64,000 bases of DNA from Oscheius onirici (GCA_932521025.1 OW051471.1:6262001-6326000); one strand, 5' to 3'; shown: positions 21,364-43,033, numbered from the stretch's first letter. The notes: generated by a model not told the origin, from the letters alone. A program made the numbers and translations.

Positions 21364-23142
21364 TTACAATTCGTCTTCGATGTTGGGAGTATTTTGAATA
21401 AAATGCAGTACAAGATCCGTCAAATCGGCATTTTCGTGCGGAGAAACCGTCTCTTTTGGCAGAGGCCTAATTCCTTCTCGTGTCAGTCCGTAGAATTTGA
21501 CGGGAAGAAGTCGCGGAGACGTAAATTCCCACCCTAAATGGCAGTGACAATTGATGCACTTTAGAATTTGCCATTTGTAACTGAAAAACTATCGATTATA
21601 TCTCAAGATAAACGCACCCTGGAAACCAGCTGTATTCAGCCGTTGGTCTTCCTTCATAGGCGAAGTTTGTCGCTTCACTAAGTGTCAGCATTTCATGAAC
21701 AACTCCATCTGAAAATTGTTTTTTTTAGAATTTTTTTTTTTACAATTGTTAACGAAGAGACCGCTTGCATTGTCGATATCCATCTTCATGATCTTGTCAA
21801 TTTTTGAGATTTCGAGTTCACATCTGGCGCATACAAGTTCTGTCAACTGAAAGTAACTTGTAAGACACAACAGTGAAGTGACAAAAAACCTCTTCGACGG
21901 CTTTTATGAGGTTTATAACACGGAAATCGGTGCAATCTTCCTGTAGAAATTGGTGTTTGTCCTTTAGAGCTGCTGGAATATTCGTCGCCACCCAATAGCT
22001 AAAACGTTCAGCCCCCTTAACTGGTTGATTGAAATGATACAAAACAGGAAAAACCTCTTCCAGAGAATGTTTGACATGTTCTTCAGTGTTCCAAAGTCTC
22101 ATCCAGTCGGCCAACTGCCGGCAGTTTCTTGCCAAAGATACGGAAAGTGACGCGACTGAAGGAATTCCTCCTACAGCTTCCGCAAGTCTTCTTTTCGAAA
22201 ATATCAAGTTGCTCTCACGATTTAGGAAAAACCTTATTTGTTCCGAGTTTTAGACTACTGTTAGGACAGATTGTGTTCATTAGTGACGGCTTCATTTGCT
22301 CTGGTACGACTTCCACTGTTGAAATTAGAACTCTGAAGTCAAACTTCAAGAAGAAAGTAAGGGAACAAACCCTGCCACTCCTCTTTCAAATGATAGAAAA
22401 CGACATCTTTGCATTCCCGTCATGATAGCTCTGACTTGGATCCCATCGTCTGTTATGGACGAGAGAAGAAGCAACGTTCCGACAGAGCCATGTTGGTCAT
22501 CTAGCTCTTCTTCATGGTCCTAAACATTGGAATTGGTGAAAACAACAAATATGCGCTAACTGCGTACCACCCATGTCTATGAGAGCCAAAGCAGGTTCGA
22601 AGCGCCAGATAAGATTTATTCTTCACAGCCATGTTTACTGCTTGTCGGTCCGATGGATAAACTGTCAATATGGGTAGTTTCTGTCCTATAAAAGTATGTT
22701 TCTATAAGAATAAGAAGATACCTGGAAATACGACAGCGTTTTGTCTGATAGTTGGAAGTTTGACAGTCTCCGTTCCTTCGATCCAGCACTGTCCAGGTTG
22801 AAATCGTGTTTCTTTGTCCGCATGAAGATATTGATGGGAAGTGGTAGCCTAAAAACTATGCCTGTAAATTTTACGATAGAAACCGACCTCCATATCGAAT
22901 TGTACTCGCTCGTTTTCCGGCACATCGACTTCTTGTCCATCGTCTTCAACATCTTCCTCGTCTTGCTCGTTATTTTCATTGAGCATATTGTTGAGGACAG
23001 CAAAAAATCGAACGGGCATTGCTGCTTCCTAAACAAACTATAATAGAATAAGTGACTCGGAAAAACTAACTTCATCACCATCCATAGCCTCGTCTTCCAA
23101 ATCCTCTAGGTCAATTTCGTCATCCTCGTCGTTGTTTTCCAT
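21364..23142 (-). CDS. CRBN: Cereblon-like protein (Lon N-terminal plus CULT domain)
   Basis: Cereblon is the substrate receptor of a CUL4-DDB1 ubiquitin ligase and recognises C-terminal cyclic imides. The minus-strand gene starts with an acidic region (MENNDEDDEIDLEDLEDEA). A Lon-N-like domain follows (TTSHQYLHADKETRF, VVFPGQKLPILTVYPSDRQ). Next is a helical bundle (FSYWVATNIPAALKDKHQF) and a CULT domain with CxxC pairs CARC and CINC. The CULT pocket is preserved: YSWFPGYKW and HLGWEF provide the three tryptophans that bind imides in human cereblon. It ends NIEDEL with a stop at 21364-21366. The ATG is 3 bp after an acceptor ttgcag. Some middle exon joins are not resolved. Confidence 0.85.
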
Positions 23143-23645
23143 TTTCTGCAAATCAACAGAAATGTTTTTCCAAAACGAATGTCTAAAGTATTTTCGAAGT
23201 CGCACGCTATATAGACTTTAGTTTCTATTTTCGGTCTCACATATACCAAGATAAGTTATTTTCCTTTGTCTAATGTTTTACTTGTACAAAAGACCAAAAA
23301 CATAGCGTGAGAAGAAATGAAAAAAAGGAAAGAACGCAAAAAAAAAATGAAAAAAAAACAGTGGTTCAAACTCGGTCCATTTCGCTATGAGACACCGTGC
23401 GGCAAACGCGGGAAATCCAAAGGTGTGCAACCTCGCCATTTTCTCTTTTCTCTCTCTTTACTCACGGTCGGTCGTTTCGAAACTTTGCATGTTCTCGATA
23501 GGCGTTTTCTGTCTCTCTGTACTCTAATCCTCGTCGGGAACTTCATTCTGCTATCATTAATCAGTTCAGTGCTTGATTTGTTGCCTGTTCGTAGTTACTA
23601 CTGGTGTTTGTGGTTGATCTACTACACATTTTGCCTCGTGTCTCC
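23143..23645. other. Divergent intergenic region between cereblon and the MAPKAPK kinase
   Basis: The segment holds the promoters of two divergently transcribed genes. It has A-rich tracts at 23317-23360. A plus-strand open frame through 23317-23751 is not similar to anything and overlaps the kinase first exon in another frame, so it is not called. Confidence 0.4.
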
Positions 23646-25410
<1,765 letters not shown>

Positions 25411-25731
25411 TCTAGTTTAACACATTGTAGACCGTTATTTTTTTATATCTGTGTTTATGTGAACCCCATTTATCTCATTCACATCAGTTTGACCAGCAAT
25501 ATTTTAGAAATTATACGTGTAAATTTGTCTTTAGAAATTGTCGGCATTCCCTCCCGTCTTAGTTGTATTACCTCTTTTTCACGCCATTTATTTCAAAAAG
25601 AGCACCGGTCTCTATTCTGTTATACGTTGTGACTTTCTTCGATAAATAAAGTTATTTATCCATTTTGTAAAAATGCATTAATCATTTAAAAGCCAAAAAT
25701 ATTCACAAGAGATTTCGTCGTTAGTTTGCAG
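25411..25731. other. 3'UTR and short intergenic gap
   Basis: Kinase 3'UTR, with aataaa near 25643, followed by the acceptor gtttgcag immediately before the next ATG. Nothing else is seen. Confidence 0.4.
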
Positions 25732-26637
25732 ATGGCTTCTCTCCGAAGAACTTTGACAAATGTGCCACAACTCGTCTTTCACAAATCGGAAAACAATCTT
25801 CTGAACGATCGCAAACGTCCTGCTGCTCTAATTCTCGGTTTCGGGGGAGCCAAACCGCAACACATCTCAAAATACGCTCAACTGCACCATGACGTCGGAC
25901 TCGGAGCCATCTCGTACACGGGTTTGTCACATTTTCAATCTTTCTAATTTTTTCTGCAGGAACTGGTTTTTGGGACTCTGTGCCGGATCCTTCGGAAGGA
26001 ATACCGTTTGCTCCGATCTTCGTCGATCCCCTTCATCGTGAACGTCCTTTGATTCTCCATATTCTCTCGATGAATGGGTAACTTTGTTTTTTGAAATAAC
26101 ATTTCCTTAGATTCCGCCAGATGCTTCGACTCTACAGATGGCTAGACTTCCAAGGAGAGACCACGGAACGTCTCAAAGGCGTCGTTTTCGACAGGTTTTT
26201 ATTCAGTTATACACAGTAACTGTTGTCAATTCAGTTGCCCAGCTACTCTCTCCCCCAGCCAGCTAGCCTACGGTCGAGCAGTCTGCGACATGAACGAAGG
26301 CGATACGAATCGTGCTCTTTATCTTCCACAAGCTTATTTCACGTGTGCCAAATATTCCGCGATGAAGCTTCTTCACATGAATGCCCTCAACGATCAACAG
26401 ATGTATCATTACGTCTCTCGCTGGATCATTCTGCCCCGCAATCAACTGTTCATCTATTCTGCTGAGGACAACATTGTTTCCGACCGAGATGTAGAAGAAT
26501 TCTCTCTTCTTCAAAAGAAAAAAGGCAATTGGGTTCATTTGCAGAAGTTCGAAAACTCTCCGCATGTCCAGCACATACGGTCGGATCCAGAACGTTACAA
26601 GAAGGCTCTTTGTGAGCTCCTCAAGAAGAGTCTTTAG
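25732..26637 (+). CDS. TMEM53-like protein (DUF829 alpha/beta hydrolase fold)
   Basis: Five exons encode about 270 residues. The core has the DUF829 pattern: AALILGFGGAKPQHISKYAQ, then LILHILSMNG (S in the strand-turn where hydrolases have GxSxG), LKGVVFDSCPA, then RNQLFIYSAEDNIVSDRDVEEF and a late His in FENSPHVQHIRSDPERY. Family knowledge: TMEM53/NET4 is a nuclear-envelope/ER protein influencing SMAD signalling; catalysis is unproven. The ATG is directly preceded by gtttgcag. The stop is at 26635-26637, with aataaa near 26655. It lies on the same strand 320 bp after the kinase. Confidence 0.8.
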
Positions 26638-26899
26638 CCATTGAATTGAAGCGAATAAACATATTTTTTTCCAAGTCTGTTTCAATTCAATTCAATTTAT
26701 TACGATTTCAATGCGTTCACATGTCGTAGTCTGTTTCAAGTGTCAAGAAATTATGTACCTTGCTTTGTTATTATGACCGTATCATGTTTAAAGCGAGCCT
26801 CCCTCGGCTGTTGATTATCCCTGTGTATTAGTTGATTAAGGCAGCTTATGACGCCGGAAGAGTTGGCCGCTAGTTTGCACCCAGGCTTGTTGATTCTGG

Positions 26900-27275
26900 G
26901 TTGTTGCGCTGCGGCCAGGTTGGACTTTGCGGCGGGCTAAAAAAATTTCATTTCGCATTTTTTTCTGATTTTTTGTTTCCAAATACGTCCCCCGATTAGA
27001 TTTAGTTTTGCTATCAGAAAAATTGGAAGAAAATCGAAAACTGACGACAAAAATAGAAGAAAATGCGGATTTTTGACGAAATTCGGTAAAAATAGCAGTT
27101 TTCTTCAATTTTTATTGTCAGTTTTCGATTTTCTTCCAGTTTTTCTGATAGCAAAACTAAATCTAATCGGGGGACGTATTTGGAAATAAAAAAAATCAGA
27201 AAAAAATGCGAAATGAATTTTTTTAGCCCGCCGCAAAGTCCAACCTGGCCGCCGCAGCCCAGACCGCAGCGCAGG
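26900..27275. mobile_element. Foldback element with arms of about 170 bp
   Basis: The left arm (about 26900-27075) reads ttgcgctgcggccaggttgg, actttgcggcgggctaaaaa, then tttagttttgctatcagaaa. The right arm (about 27085-27275) is its reverse complement with few changes, ending ccgcagcccagaccgcagcg. The spacer is about 10 bp, so RNA or single-stranded DNA would form one long hairpin. It is non-coding. A fragment of its outer end occurs in the DPM3 intron (8139-8176). Confidence 0.85.
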
Positions 27276-27283
27276 TTTTCAAC

Positions 27284-27363
27284 AGCTTGCACCTCATGAC
27301 GCAGCGGATAAGAGTGCCGACTACAAATCCATTATATGCTGAGGTTCGATCCCTCAGCAAGCA
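27284..27363 (+). other. tRNA-like sequence with good acceptor and T arms
   Basis: An acceptor-like agcttgc pairs 6 of 7 with gcaagca. There is an A-box-like tgacgcagcgg and a perfect T arm tgagg-ttcgatc-cctca. The anticodon arm around gactacaaatc pairs poorly and the intended anticodon (ACA by position) is odd. Sequence style is nearest tRNA-Trp/Arg. I think it is a tRNA-derived SINE head or pseudogene; a covariance-model search would decide. Confidence 0.4.
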
Positions 27364-28190
27364 TATCTGTTTTATCTTTTCTTCGGAAAGTTGCTAATGC
27401 TAGTGCTTGATTTTTTTTCAGTTTACTAGCTACACAATGACGTGTTAGGTACACAGAAACATAAATGTCCATCTAGTCGTCGTCGTCTTCAAAAGAAGCC
27501 TCCGGGATCGAGTGAAGTAGTGCAACCGCTGCGGGACCAATTGCACGGATTCCGTCACGATTTGCAGCGGGTCCCGACACGATCACATCCCAAGATTTTT
27601 ATTTTGGCATTTTAAACGTTTTACACTTGTTTATTCATTTCCCAACCATGTTTCGGCATCGAATTTTACACCAGTTATGTTTATTCCGACATCAAAATTA
27701 TTGTGCTTAGGAAAGAAAAAGTGGTTGTACTGCAGTAGGCGCCTCCCTTCATTCAAACATTTTTGGCGCGAATTGCCGAACTGGCCTGAAATTGCGTTTT
27801 TCACCATTTTCCTTTCATTTTTCACATTTTTAAGCGTGCTAAGTGAATTCAGCGTGTAAAACAATCCCCTAGATGTGGAAATTGGTCTAAAATAGGCAGA
27901 AGTAGAAGACAAATGTCTGAGGACGGCTTATAAAGAGCAAGCGTCGGCTTCATGATATTTTCGACTAGTTTTCACGTCTCTTCATCCATTTTCTTTTCTT
28001 TTCGACATATTTCTTCAGGTGAATCATTCCTGTCGACAAAATACAACGAGAAATAACAAGAATAGTAGAAGAAAGTCAATCTAGCGGTAAAACGGTCTTT
28101 TTTTAGCCAAAAGTGTCAAAACCGGCCGCCACTTCTATTAAAAATGGGAATCCCTTTTTAGAATTTCGTGAAATTTCCGTTTTTCTTTAG

Positions 28191-28256
28191 GCTCGAGCCA
28201 GCTCGGCTCGACCTACCCCGTCGAGTCGGCTCGAAATCGGCTCGTGCCCAAGTATA
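28191..28256. mobile_element. Truncated right end of the tatacttgggc hAT-MITE family
   Basis: The sequence gtcgagtcggctcgaaatcg then gctcgtgcccaagtata copies the subterminal gactcg motifs and terminal cgcccaagtata of the complete element at 9770-10006. No matching left end is found upstream, so the copy is truncated or rearranged. Confidence 0.6.
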
Positions 28257-28365
28257 GTAGCTACCCACCCCACTTTATTTGCTATTTTCTTCACAACTCC
28301 TTTTCTTCAAGCCTTTATATTTATGTTTTTATAATGAAATTTTTAATTTAGGGGAGGTCTGGACA

Positions 28366-29166
28366 ATGTCAACAAATGAAGGAGAATGTGTGATTTGTTT
28401 TACTGGATTCGACCACTCTGTACATTACCCCATCGTAAGAAGTGCATTTTCCATTAATTTCAACTAATTTTAGGCATCGCCGTGTGGTCATAAAGCTTGC
28501 GAGGCGTGTATAAGGCTGCTTGCGGCTGATGCTGCTCCTAAAGTACACATTATCTGCCCTCTTTGTCGAAAAGAATGTCCGGCCGATCATATGCGATGGG
28601 ATTTGAGTTCCGAGATCTTGGAAAATGCAATATCCGAAAATGAAGAAACGACAAACGGCAAATCACCCCAAATGTTCTTGGATTGTACAATTTGTCGCGA
28701 AGAGAAGCCGTAAGGTCGTTTTTTTCCTGTGTAAAATCCGTTAGTTTCAGATTCGATGATTTTATTTGCTGTCTTCAATGTAACCCACAACTTGTCGATT
28801 TCCTAGAGATAAACGACCTGGTCATGTTTTCAAAAGTATGAACATGATTTTCGTGGTAATCCTATTATATTTCAGAAATCAATGTGTGCTGACTGCAATC
28901 AAAAACACCACAATGTGCACATTACCAGAGATAGACAGGAGCCCCTCGAAGTCTCCATGTTCACATTGACTCAATCCAGTCCGCGCTTTATGGAGCTGAC
29001 GATCATAAGTCTTATGACCAAAACCTCACAACTGAAGAATTTCCGAGAAGTTGCAAAGTCGCTGTTGTTACAATTTCTTCGACGTCGTGCAAATCTGGCA
29101 AAAGGGGATGATGATTTCAAACTGCTACAGAAGTATCCAGACCTGTACAAGATTTCAGAACTTTAA
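28366..29166 (+). CDS. RING-finger protein with B-box-like zinc region
   Basis: Four exons encode about 210 residues. The N-terminal RING is C3HC4 type: CVICF, then SPCGHKACEAC and CPLCRKECP, with an 18-residue insertion before the third pair. A second Cys/His region (CTICREEKP, FICCLQCNP, MCADCNQKHHNVHI) looks like a B-box. A helical tail (SLLLQFLRRRANLAKGDDDF) follows and the protein ends KISEL. Family knowledge: such proteins are usually E3 ubiquitin ligases of TRIM-like type; here the coiled coil is short and no substrate domain is present. The start follows an acceptor (aatttag) by 14 bp. The stop is 29164-29166. Confidence 0.75.
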
Positions 29167-29293
29167 GTCTGATGACCTATAATCTCTAATTTCTTATCAA
29201 TTGTAAATATATTAATCTGTTTCTTTAAAAGTGATAAACCTCTACTACTAGAACGAATGGCAATGGCAGGTTTAGTATAGTTGAATTTGAACT

Positions 29294-29519
29294 TTAGAAG
29301 AAAAATAGCGAAGAAAATGGGAGGCTGAGCAGACCTCCGACTTCAGGGGCTGAGCTGGTTCCATTGCTAGTTGTCGTGTCACTGCTTGTAGTCAGATTGT
29401 TTTCCTTCAGTATCATTTCGACGTTATCCGCAGAACCTGGCATATACGATAGGCAATTTAAAGCTATTCTCACTAAGAACAACAAGAGCGAAAGGAAGAC
29501 TCAAGAAGACTTTGTTCAT
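29294..29519 (-). CDS. Small Ser/Thr-rich protein, probably GPI-anchored
   Basis: A minus-strand ATG at 29519 gives MNKVFLSLPFALVVL, a good signal peptide. A short intron (gtgaga...atgccag) leads to SGSADNVEMILKENNLTTSS, then a Thr/Ser-rich stretch and a hydrophobic end GGLLSLPFSSLFFF directly before the stop. The layout (signal peptide, 30-residue hydrophilic middle, C-terminal hydrophobic tail) is that of a GPI-anchored surface peptide. The family is unknown. The intron choice is inferred from frame only. Confidence 0.45.
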
Positions 29520-30246
29520 GCCAAGAAATATATACCAGTTGCGGCGAGACGGGCAAGAGGGAAATCGTGAGAGCCGATCAATCTTGATCAGACCATTTTC
29601 TAATTCCAACCGCAATCCTATAAAGACGCAATGTCTGTAGTATTTTAGCTAAAAACGGGGGGTCCGCCGCGATTTAAAAATCGGACCGGACCGGTGCGAT
29701 CCTGTCCGGACCGGCGCGGCCCAATTTGAAAAACGGACCGGACCGGTCCGGTCCAGCGCACATGCTTGGTCGAGCTCTCTTTTTTTGAACAAACCATAGC
29801 ATACCCCGTGTGTTTTTAGGCCAAAATTATTTTTTTGAATTTTCGTATTTTAGTAACTTTATATTTTTACCTATTTTTTTTTTTACTATTTTTACACTTG
29901 AAGCGTAAAAATAGTAAAAAAAAATTCACGATGAATCATTTAAGCATGGTTAGAAGTCGAAAAAATAAGCGCAAACCGTCAAAAAATAACAAAATGTGGA
30001 TGTTTTATTTTTTGAAATTCAAATTCCCGCCCTCAAAAAAGCGTGGCAATTTAAAAAGTGCAGCTCATTTTCCAGAGAGTATCCTAGACATGGCTCTGGG
30101 CCGGGCCGGCCCGGAGGTCCCAAATAGTGCCTCCTGCAAATTTGAGCCGATTTGGACCATGGGAAGTACCCTCACCCGCCCCCTCTAAAAGTTACGGGAC
30201 GTTGCGTCTTAATAAGCTTTGTTAGACCCGAGAATCAGCAGATATG
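29520..30246. repeat. GC-rich transposon relic region
   Basis: Around 29655-29760 the motif ggaccggaccgg/ccggtccggtcc recurs in both orientations. At about 29885-29930 a ttactatttttac...gtaaaaatagtaa hairpin occurs, and a GC block gggccgggccggcccgg lies at about 30098. The layout is like the other hAT-type MITEs here (GC-rich subterminal repeats around an A/T-rich centre), but clean terminal repeats were not found. No gene is seen. Confidence 0.45.
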
Positions 30247-38174
<7,928 letters not shown>

Positions 38175-40882
38175 GGCAGCAGCTAGGGCGGCAGTCTGAT
38201 CCTCCTCGGAACAAGGGGATTGACCCTTGTTGCCAATTTGCAACAGCGCCAATTCTATTAGATTACGGTAGCAGAAGAGAGCATTTAGTAGATGAGAACT
38301 GCTCCGAGCCGACGACTCGACCCGGATTGTTGTCAAAACAGCGAGCCAACAAAAAGCGCTAATGTCGTCGCGAGCCTTTTGTTCGTCGGCTCCGCCCGAT
38401 ACTTTATAGCCGAAAACTTTTCCAGAATGAACTCACAACTGGCTGCTGCCATGAGGACAAGAAGACTAAAGATATTGCCTACTTGAGGATGGGAAAGAGT
38501 CATCTTCAGGGTTTCAATTAAAAGAGAATGGGTCAGGATTGGGCAAGAGTCTCATTTCCCTTGATTACAATTGAATCAACCTCTTCATAGACTACGGTTG
38601 TAACAATTCCAGTGGAAAGAGAAACTCTAAGAGACTCCCTATTTCCAGTGCAGAACACGTTCGATTCTAACCCATTTCGTCAACTGAAATTGGAACTGAT
38701 AGTTCTTATTCCTCTGATCAGTGTTCATAGAAAAGTTCTAAGACTAGATCGAAGGGCACTTCTCCACGGAAAAAGACAACAGATATGCAAAAATTAGAGA
38801 AAGGGCACAAGGTGTCGAGGGAGTGAGACGGATGTGCAAATTAGATGAAATGAGCGTGGGGGAGACCCATCGGCAAACAGCACCATGCTGTTCCCGATGG
38901 ACGAAACTCTCGGGTCGTTAGAGCCGGCTGGGTTGCGATCTGATAGCGTCCAGTGATTTTTCAAAACCACGTCCAAAAAGACCACTTTACCAAGAAGTCG
39001 TGTTGGCCCAGACATGTCGTCCTTCATTAGGAGAAGACGACGTCGGTAATCTGAATCTTTTTATTGTCATAAAAAATAGTTGTAGAAGTATGAATGAGTT
39101 GGGTTTTCTGAAGAGATTCAAGAGCAAATTGACTCGTTTCAGATCAAACTCTCAGAACAAGTGTTTCAGAAGAAAAAGGTTCTGTTTCCAACTTGCCAGA
39201 ATTCGAGCCAATCATAAATGATATTTTTCCCCAGGGGGAAGGAACGAAGGATTGCAGAGCACACAAAGGGTATAAGTCAACAAGAAGTTTGCTCGAAGAA
39301 GTCCATTTGGGAATGAACTGAGATTGGGCAAAGGATGATTGGATGGACCTCTTCACCGGATTGAACTGGAAAGAGGAGCTTGTTCTAATCGAGAACTCAG
39401 GTGTGAAAGAGAGACGCTGTCAAAGAGTAGAAGAGAGAAACAAAAGATTCTCTTTCAGAGAGAGGTCGGATTCGCGACGGATGATTGACTATTCTCCGGG
39501 GACGATCCTCCCTCGAGATTGAGAAGACAAAACAGAACACAAGTAGTAGGCCGGACGAAGGATGACCAGCCATAATCCGTTGGCGCCAATTGGTTGCCCC
39601 AGGCACTCATTCACTCGACATAAAGGCCATTATAAGCACATCAGATTTGATATTTAGGTCCCCCTCTTTGAAGTAAGAATATTCACGACCCAAGTAACGA
39701 CAGCGGAATTTCGATGACAGATTCCAACCCCGAATCAACCGTTTGCTCGATCATGTAAAGCAATAATTTGTCCATCTTATTTGTAAGACACTTCGAATAA
39801 ACGTTACTTATCCAAACCTGTCACTGTCAAAACAACGGAACACAAGATGAAAACATACAGGGCTTTGACGCCTGTAGCTATGAAAATGCCGATCACTGGT
39901 TGTGAGAAGAGAAGTTTTAACTTGAATCCGTTAGAGTCGGTCTCTATTCAAATCGATCCAGCGCTTCACCAGAAACATTCCCGATATCCCAAATCACTGA
40001 AAACAGAATAAAGAAACCATTGAAGCAATTTCACGATGGCAGTCCACTCAATAAACAAGAGGCAGAGAGCACGATCAGTTTTCCCTTGAGGAACCGAAGG
40101 ACCGCAAGAACTATACCAAACACCGCTGTGGATTCGAGGGTGCCTTCGGAACCAAAGAGAACTGAGCAATGACACCATCTGAACGATGGGTGCTGGTTGT
40201 GGCGGATTCACAGACCAACGGTCACTATTGCAGGCTCTCTACCAAAATCGAAAGGTCGAAAAGATCGAAACGAAAAAAATAATGGAAACATCGCCTGGTA
40301 TAAGAGGGCGAGGTGCTTGGTAGAATTGGCGTGTTTGGTAGTCGAAGAGTCGAGGAGAAGGAGCAGCCATCCAGCAGTACCAGCAGACCCAAGACAGAGA
40401 CACATTTGATCAAGTTGACAAAATCTTACTAGTCATTGCAAACTAGTTATTAGCAAGTTCTGACAAGTTGCCACAAGTCGATCATAATTTGCGCTGTGCG
40501 CTTTAAGCTAGAACTTGGATATCAACGCATGCACATACGACATATCAATTTTGACTTAGCCACGGTTTGCTACTCTCATGGTTTGGAAAAGAATTGCTTG
40601 GGGTCAACAGATCCCACCCAAGTTGCGTATCATCTGGTCGAAGTGTCACACCGTCGGAAGTTTCTTTTTGTTCGAAGCGCATGACAGTCTTATCAATAAA
40701 CGGGCAGAGTCAAAAGACTTTCATTGGGACAAAGAGACCATTTTCTAATATTATAATTGAATCTGAATTATGGGTCCGTTTGTAATCAATATCCTAGACA
40801 TTTAGATATGTGGAGGGAACATATCACAAGATGTACAACAGAAAAAGGGGAAAGAGAAAACACTAGATTGACAGAATGGGGG
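38175..40882. other. 2.7-kb intergenic region between NALCN and the DM-domain gene
   Basis: I see no homologous exon on either strand. It probably holds the promoter and 5'UTR of NALCN (minus strand, reads from here) and the 3'UTR of the DMRT gene. The longer open frames here have no recognisable content. Confidence 0.45.
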
Positions 40883-42539
40883 TCACACTGAGGGATGGAA
40901 CTCGTACAGCATCTGTCTTTCGAGTTCCCTGACCGTGGACAGGAAATGTCTGAACAGGGGATGGGTTCGGTCAGCTCCAGGAGCGATCTGAAAGCTGTCA
41001 CAGTCTTTTCAAACTAATTAACACTGACCATCAAGTTAGAGGTGAACGGAAGTGCTTGTAGATTGGACACTGTAGCTTCGTCGCCTAGAACATACTATTA
41101 ACATTTGCTCCTATTTTAAACTGACCATTGATGATGACAGGAGTCATGACAGGAGCTGGTTTTTCTTCTCCACTTGGAATCGAGAGACTCAATTCGGATA
41201 GTTGGGTAGTCGGAGGAGGTGGATTCTCTTGGATCTGCTTCTGAAATATTTCTTCTTTAAAAACCAGATCCCACGTTAGGAGTGAAAGTGCCCGTTTCTT
41301 TGTTCGCTGGCTTACACTGTGGTCTACAGTACTCACCTGGTTCTCCTTTTCCTGTGTCTCGGCAGATTGAAGAAGAGAAGAAGTGAGGAATGGATTGGTG
41401 TAAGTGAGAGGAGAACTATAGGTGATTGACTGAGTTGGAAGAGAAGAAAGTGATGAGATCAAGGAACAGTCGAATGATTGAGAGTGTAGACCGTTGTTGG
41501 GAGCCAGTCCCAGAAGGCCATGAGCCAGCAGTTCAGCATCCGACTGAATCTTTTGACTGTTTGCAAGTTGTTGTTCTGAAACGTCTTATTCTCTGGAGCG
41601 ACTCTTCTAACTCACTCAGTAGTATATCTAGTAGATTTGGCTGGATAGTAGTCGACATGGGAGCGGTGAAAGTCTGTGGTTCAGAAGGAGTGACGGATGT
41701 TTCGACATGAGTCCTTTTAGGCGAAGTACGGGCTTCCGCTTCCTAAACCTTAGACTGAGAACTGTTCTATATTTGAAATACTTCGCTGTAAGACCGTTTC
41801 ACTGGGAACTGTCCTGCGGGTGGAGTCTGTGGGACAACCTGGACACGAGGTTCACCTCCTTCTCCAGACAGTTGTTTCTGTCTTTGTTCTGTTGGAATAG
41901 GCAGAGCATCTGACTCTAAATGTTCGTCGTTTCTGTTCGTCTGATCAACTAACCGTCCACAAATTTCGGAAAGACTCTCAGTCGAGTATTTCCATTTTTG
42001 AAGTGAACTGGCTGAAACGCTTTTATCCAATCACAAACGAAAAGCACTCACTTTCAGTACAAGTCCACCCTCCATAGTCCTGGTTCGGTACCTTCTGATG
42101 ATCGCGTTTGCTCTCATACTCATCACGTTGGTGCACTAAAGTCAATTTGGTTTTTCTGACAAAAAGAAACTAACCGTTTTGCAAGTACAGTTATTGAAAG
42201 GGCATCGTGAGGCGTGCCCCTTTAAAACGACTTGTTGCCCGTGGCCTGCAAGTGTCCGACTTGTGCATTAGTTACAAGCCATACCTTCGCATTTGCGACA
42301 GAAAAGGGTTCTGTTGTTATGGCGGGCTGTCTGCAGAGGAGCACCAGCTACCTGAAACATCAAAATCTTGAAGAAGAGGCAACGAAAATCACTGTCGGAT
42401 CAACAATTTCAAGTCGGTATCTTCTACCGGTTTTCCATATAATTCTTTCTCAATTTGGATGCAGAAGACCGCGCTAACTGTATCGATTGCGTTATCAGAC
42501 CCCCGCGACCAAAAAGTGAACAGCCGGCCCCGTCGCCAT
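40883..42539 (-). CDS. DM-domain (doublesex/mab-3) transcription factor
   Basis: Three exons assemble a complete DM domain: [37 protein letters not shown] and [13 protein letters not shown]. All Zn ligands have canonical spacing (Cx2Cx2Hx8Hx3Cx4CxCx2C). The rest is a long Ser/Thr/Gln/Pro-rich region ([50 protein letters not shown]) typical of activation domains. It ends [15 protein letters not shown] at 40883. Family knowledge: DMRT proteins bind DNA in the minor groove and direct sexual differentiation and neuron identity. Start at 42539 ([13 protein letters not shown]) is one option. The exons at 43034-43290 could instead be up-front coding exons, since their donor phase matches the DM exon. 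Confidence 0.85.
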
Positions 42540-43033
42540 CGCGCCCGCTGTCTCTGACTCTTTCCGGCCGTGACCGAAGATTGCACACACTTTGCAATTG
42601 AATAGATTCTGTCTGGCGCTGTGTCAATACTACACGGTTCAAGCTTTCTCTCTTTTTAACCGGGAAGAAGGATATTTTAGAAGGAGGTGTGGGACTGAAT
42701 AATGAATCTGGGGTGACCCTGGGAGACGCGAGCAATGGACAAAGTTCTCTGGCATTGTAATGTTTACAAAGACGACTGGAAAGTTTGTCTAGCCCTCTTT
42801 CGCTGCACCGAAAAAGAAAAGTTCAACTCTTTTTGATTCTGACTAAAGAGTCTGTTTGCCTCGGGGATCAATCTCCGAGTTCGAATCTTCAAAGGCGTGC
42901 TTTCCAAAGACCACTGACGTCTCAAAACCTGTTGGTTCACACGATTAGTCAGGACGCGAAAAACAGTCTACTGCGAAACAAAGTTTTGAAAAGCTTATCA
43001 ATCGGTCTCTCGTGTTAGTCAGCCTGGCGTCTT

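Larger units (their letters stand above)
26638..28365. other. 1.7-kb intergenic region of repeats
   Basis: No protein gene is seen. It holds a foldback element (26900-27275), a tRNA-like segment (27284-27363), a small hairpin ccgctgcgggacc...gcagcgggtccc (about 27527-27575) and a truncated end of the tatacttgggc hAT family (28191-28256). Confidence 0.5.

Noticed and set aside
27284..27363. Functional tRNA gene
   Set aside because: Acceptor and T arms pair, but the anticodon stem does not and the anticodon would be abnormal.
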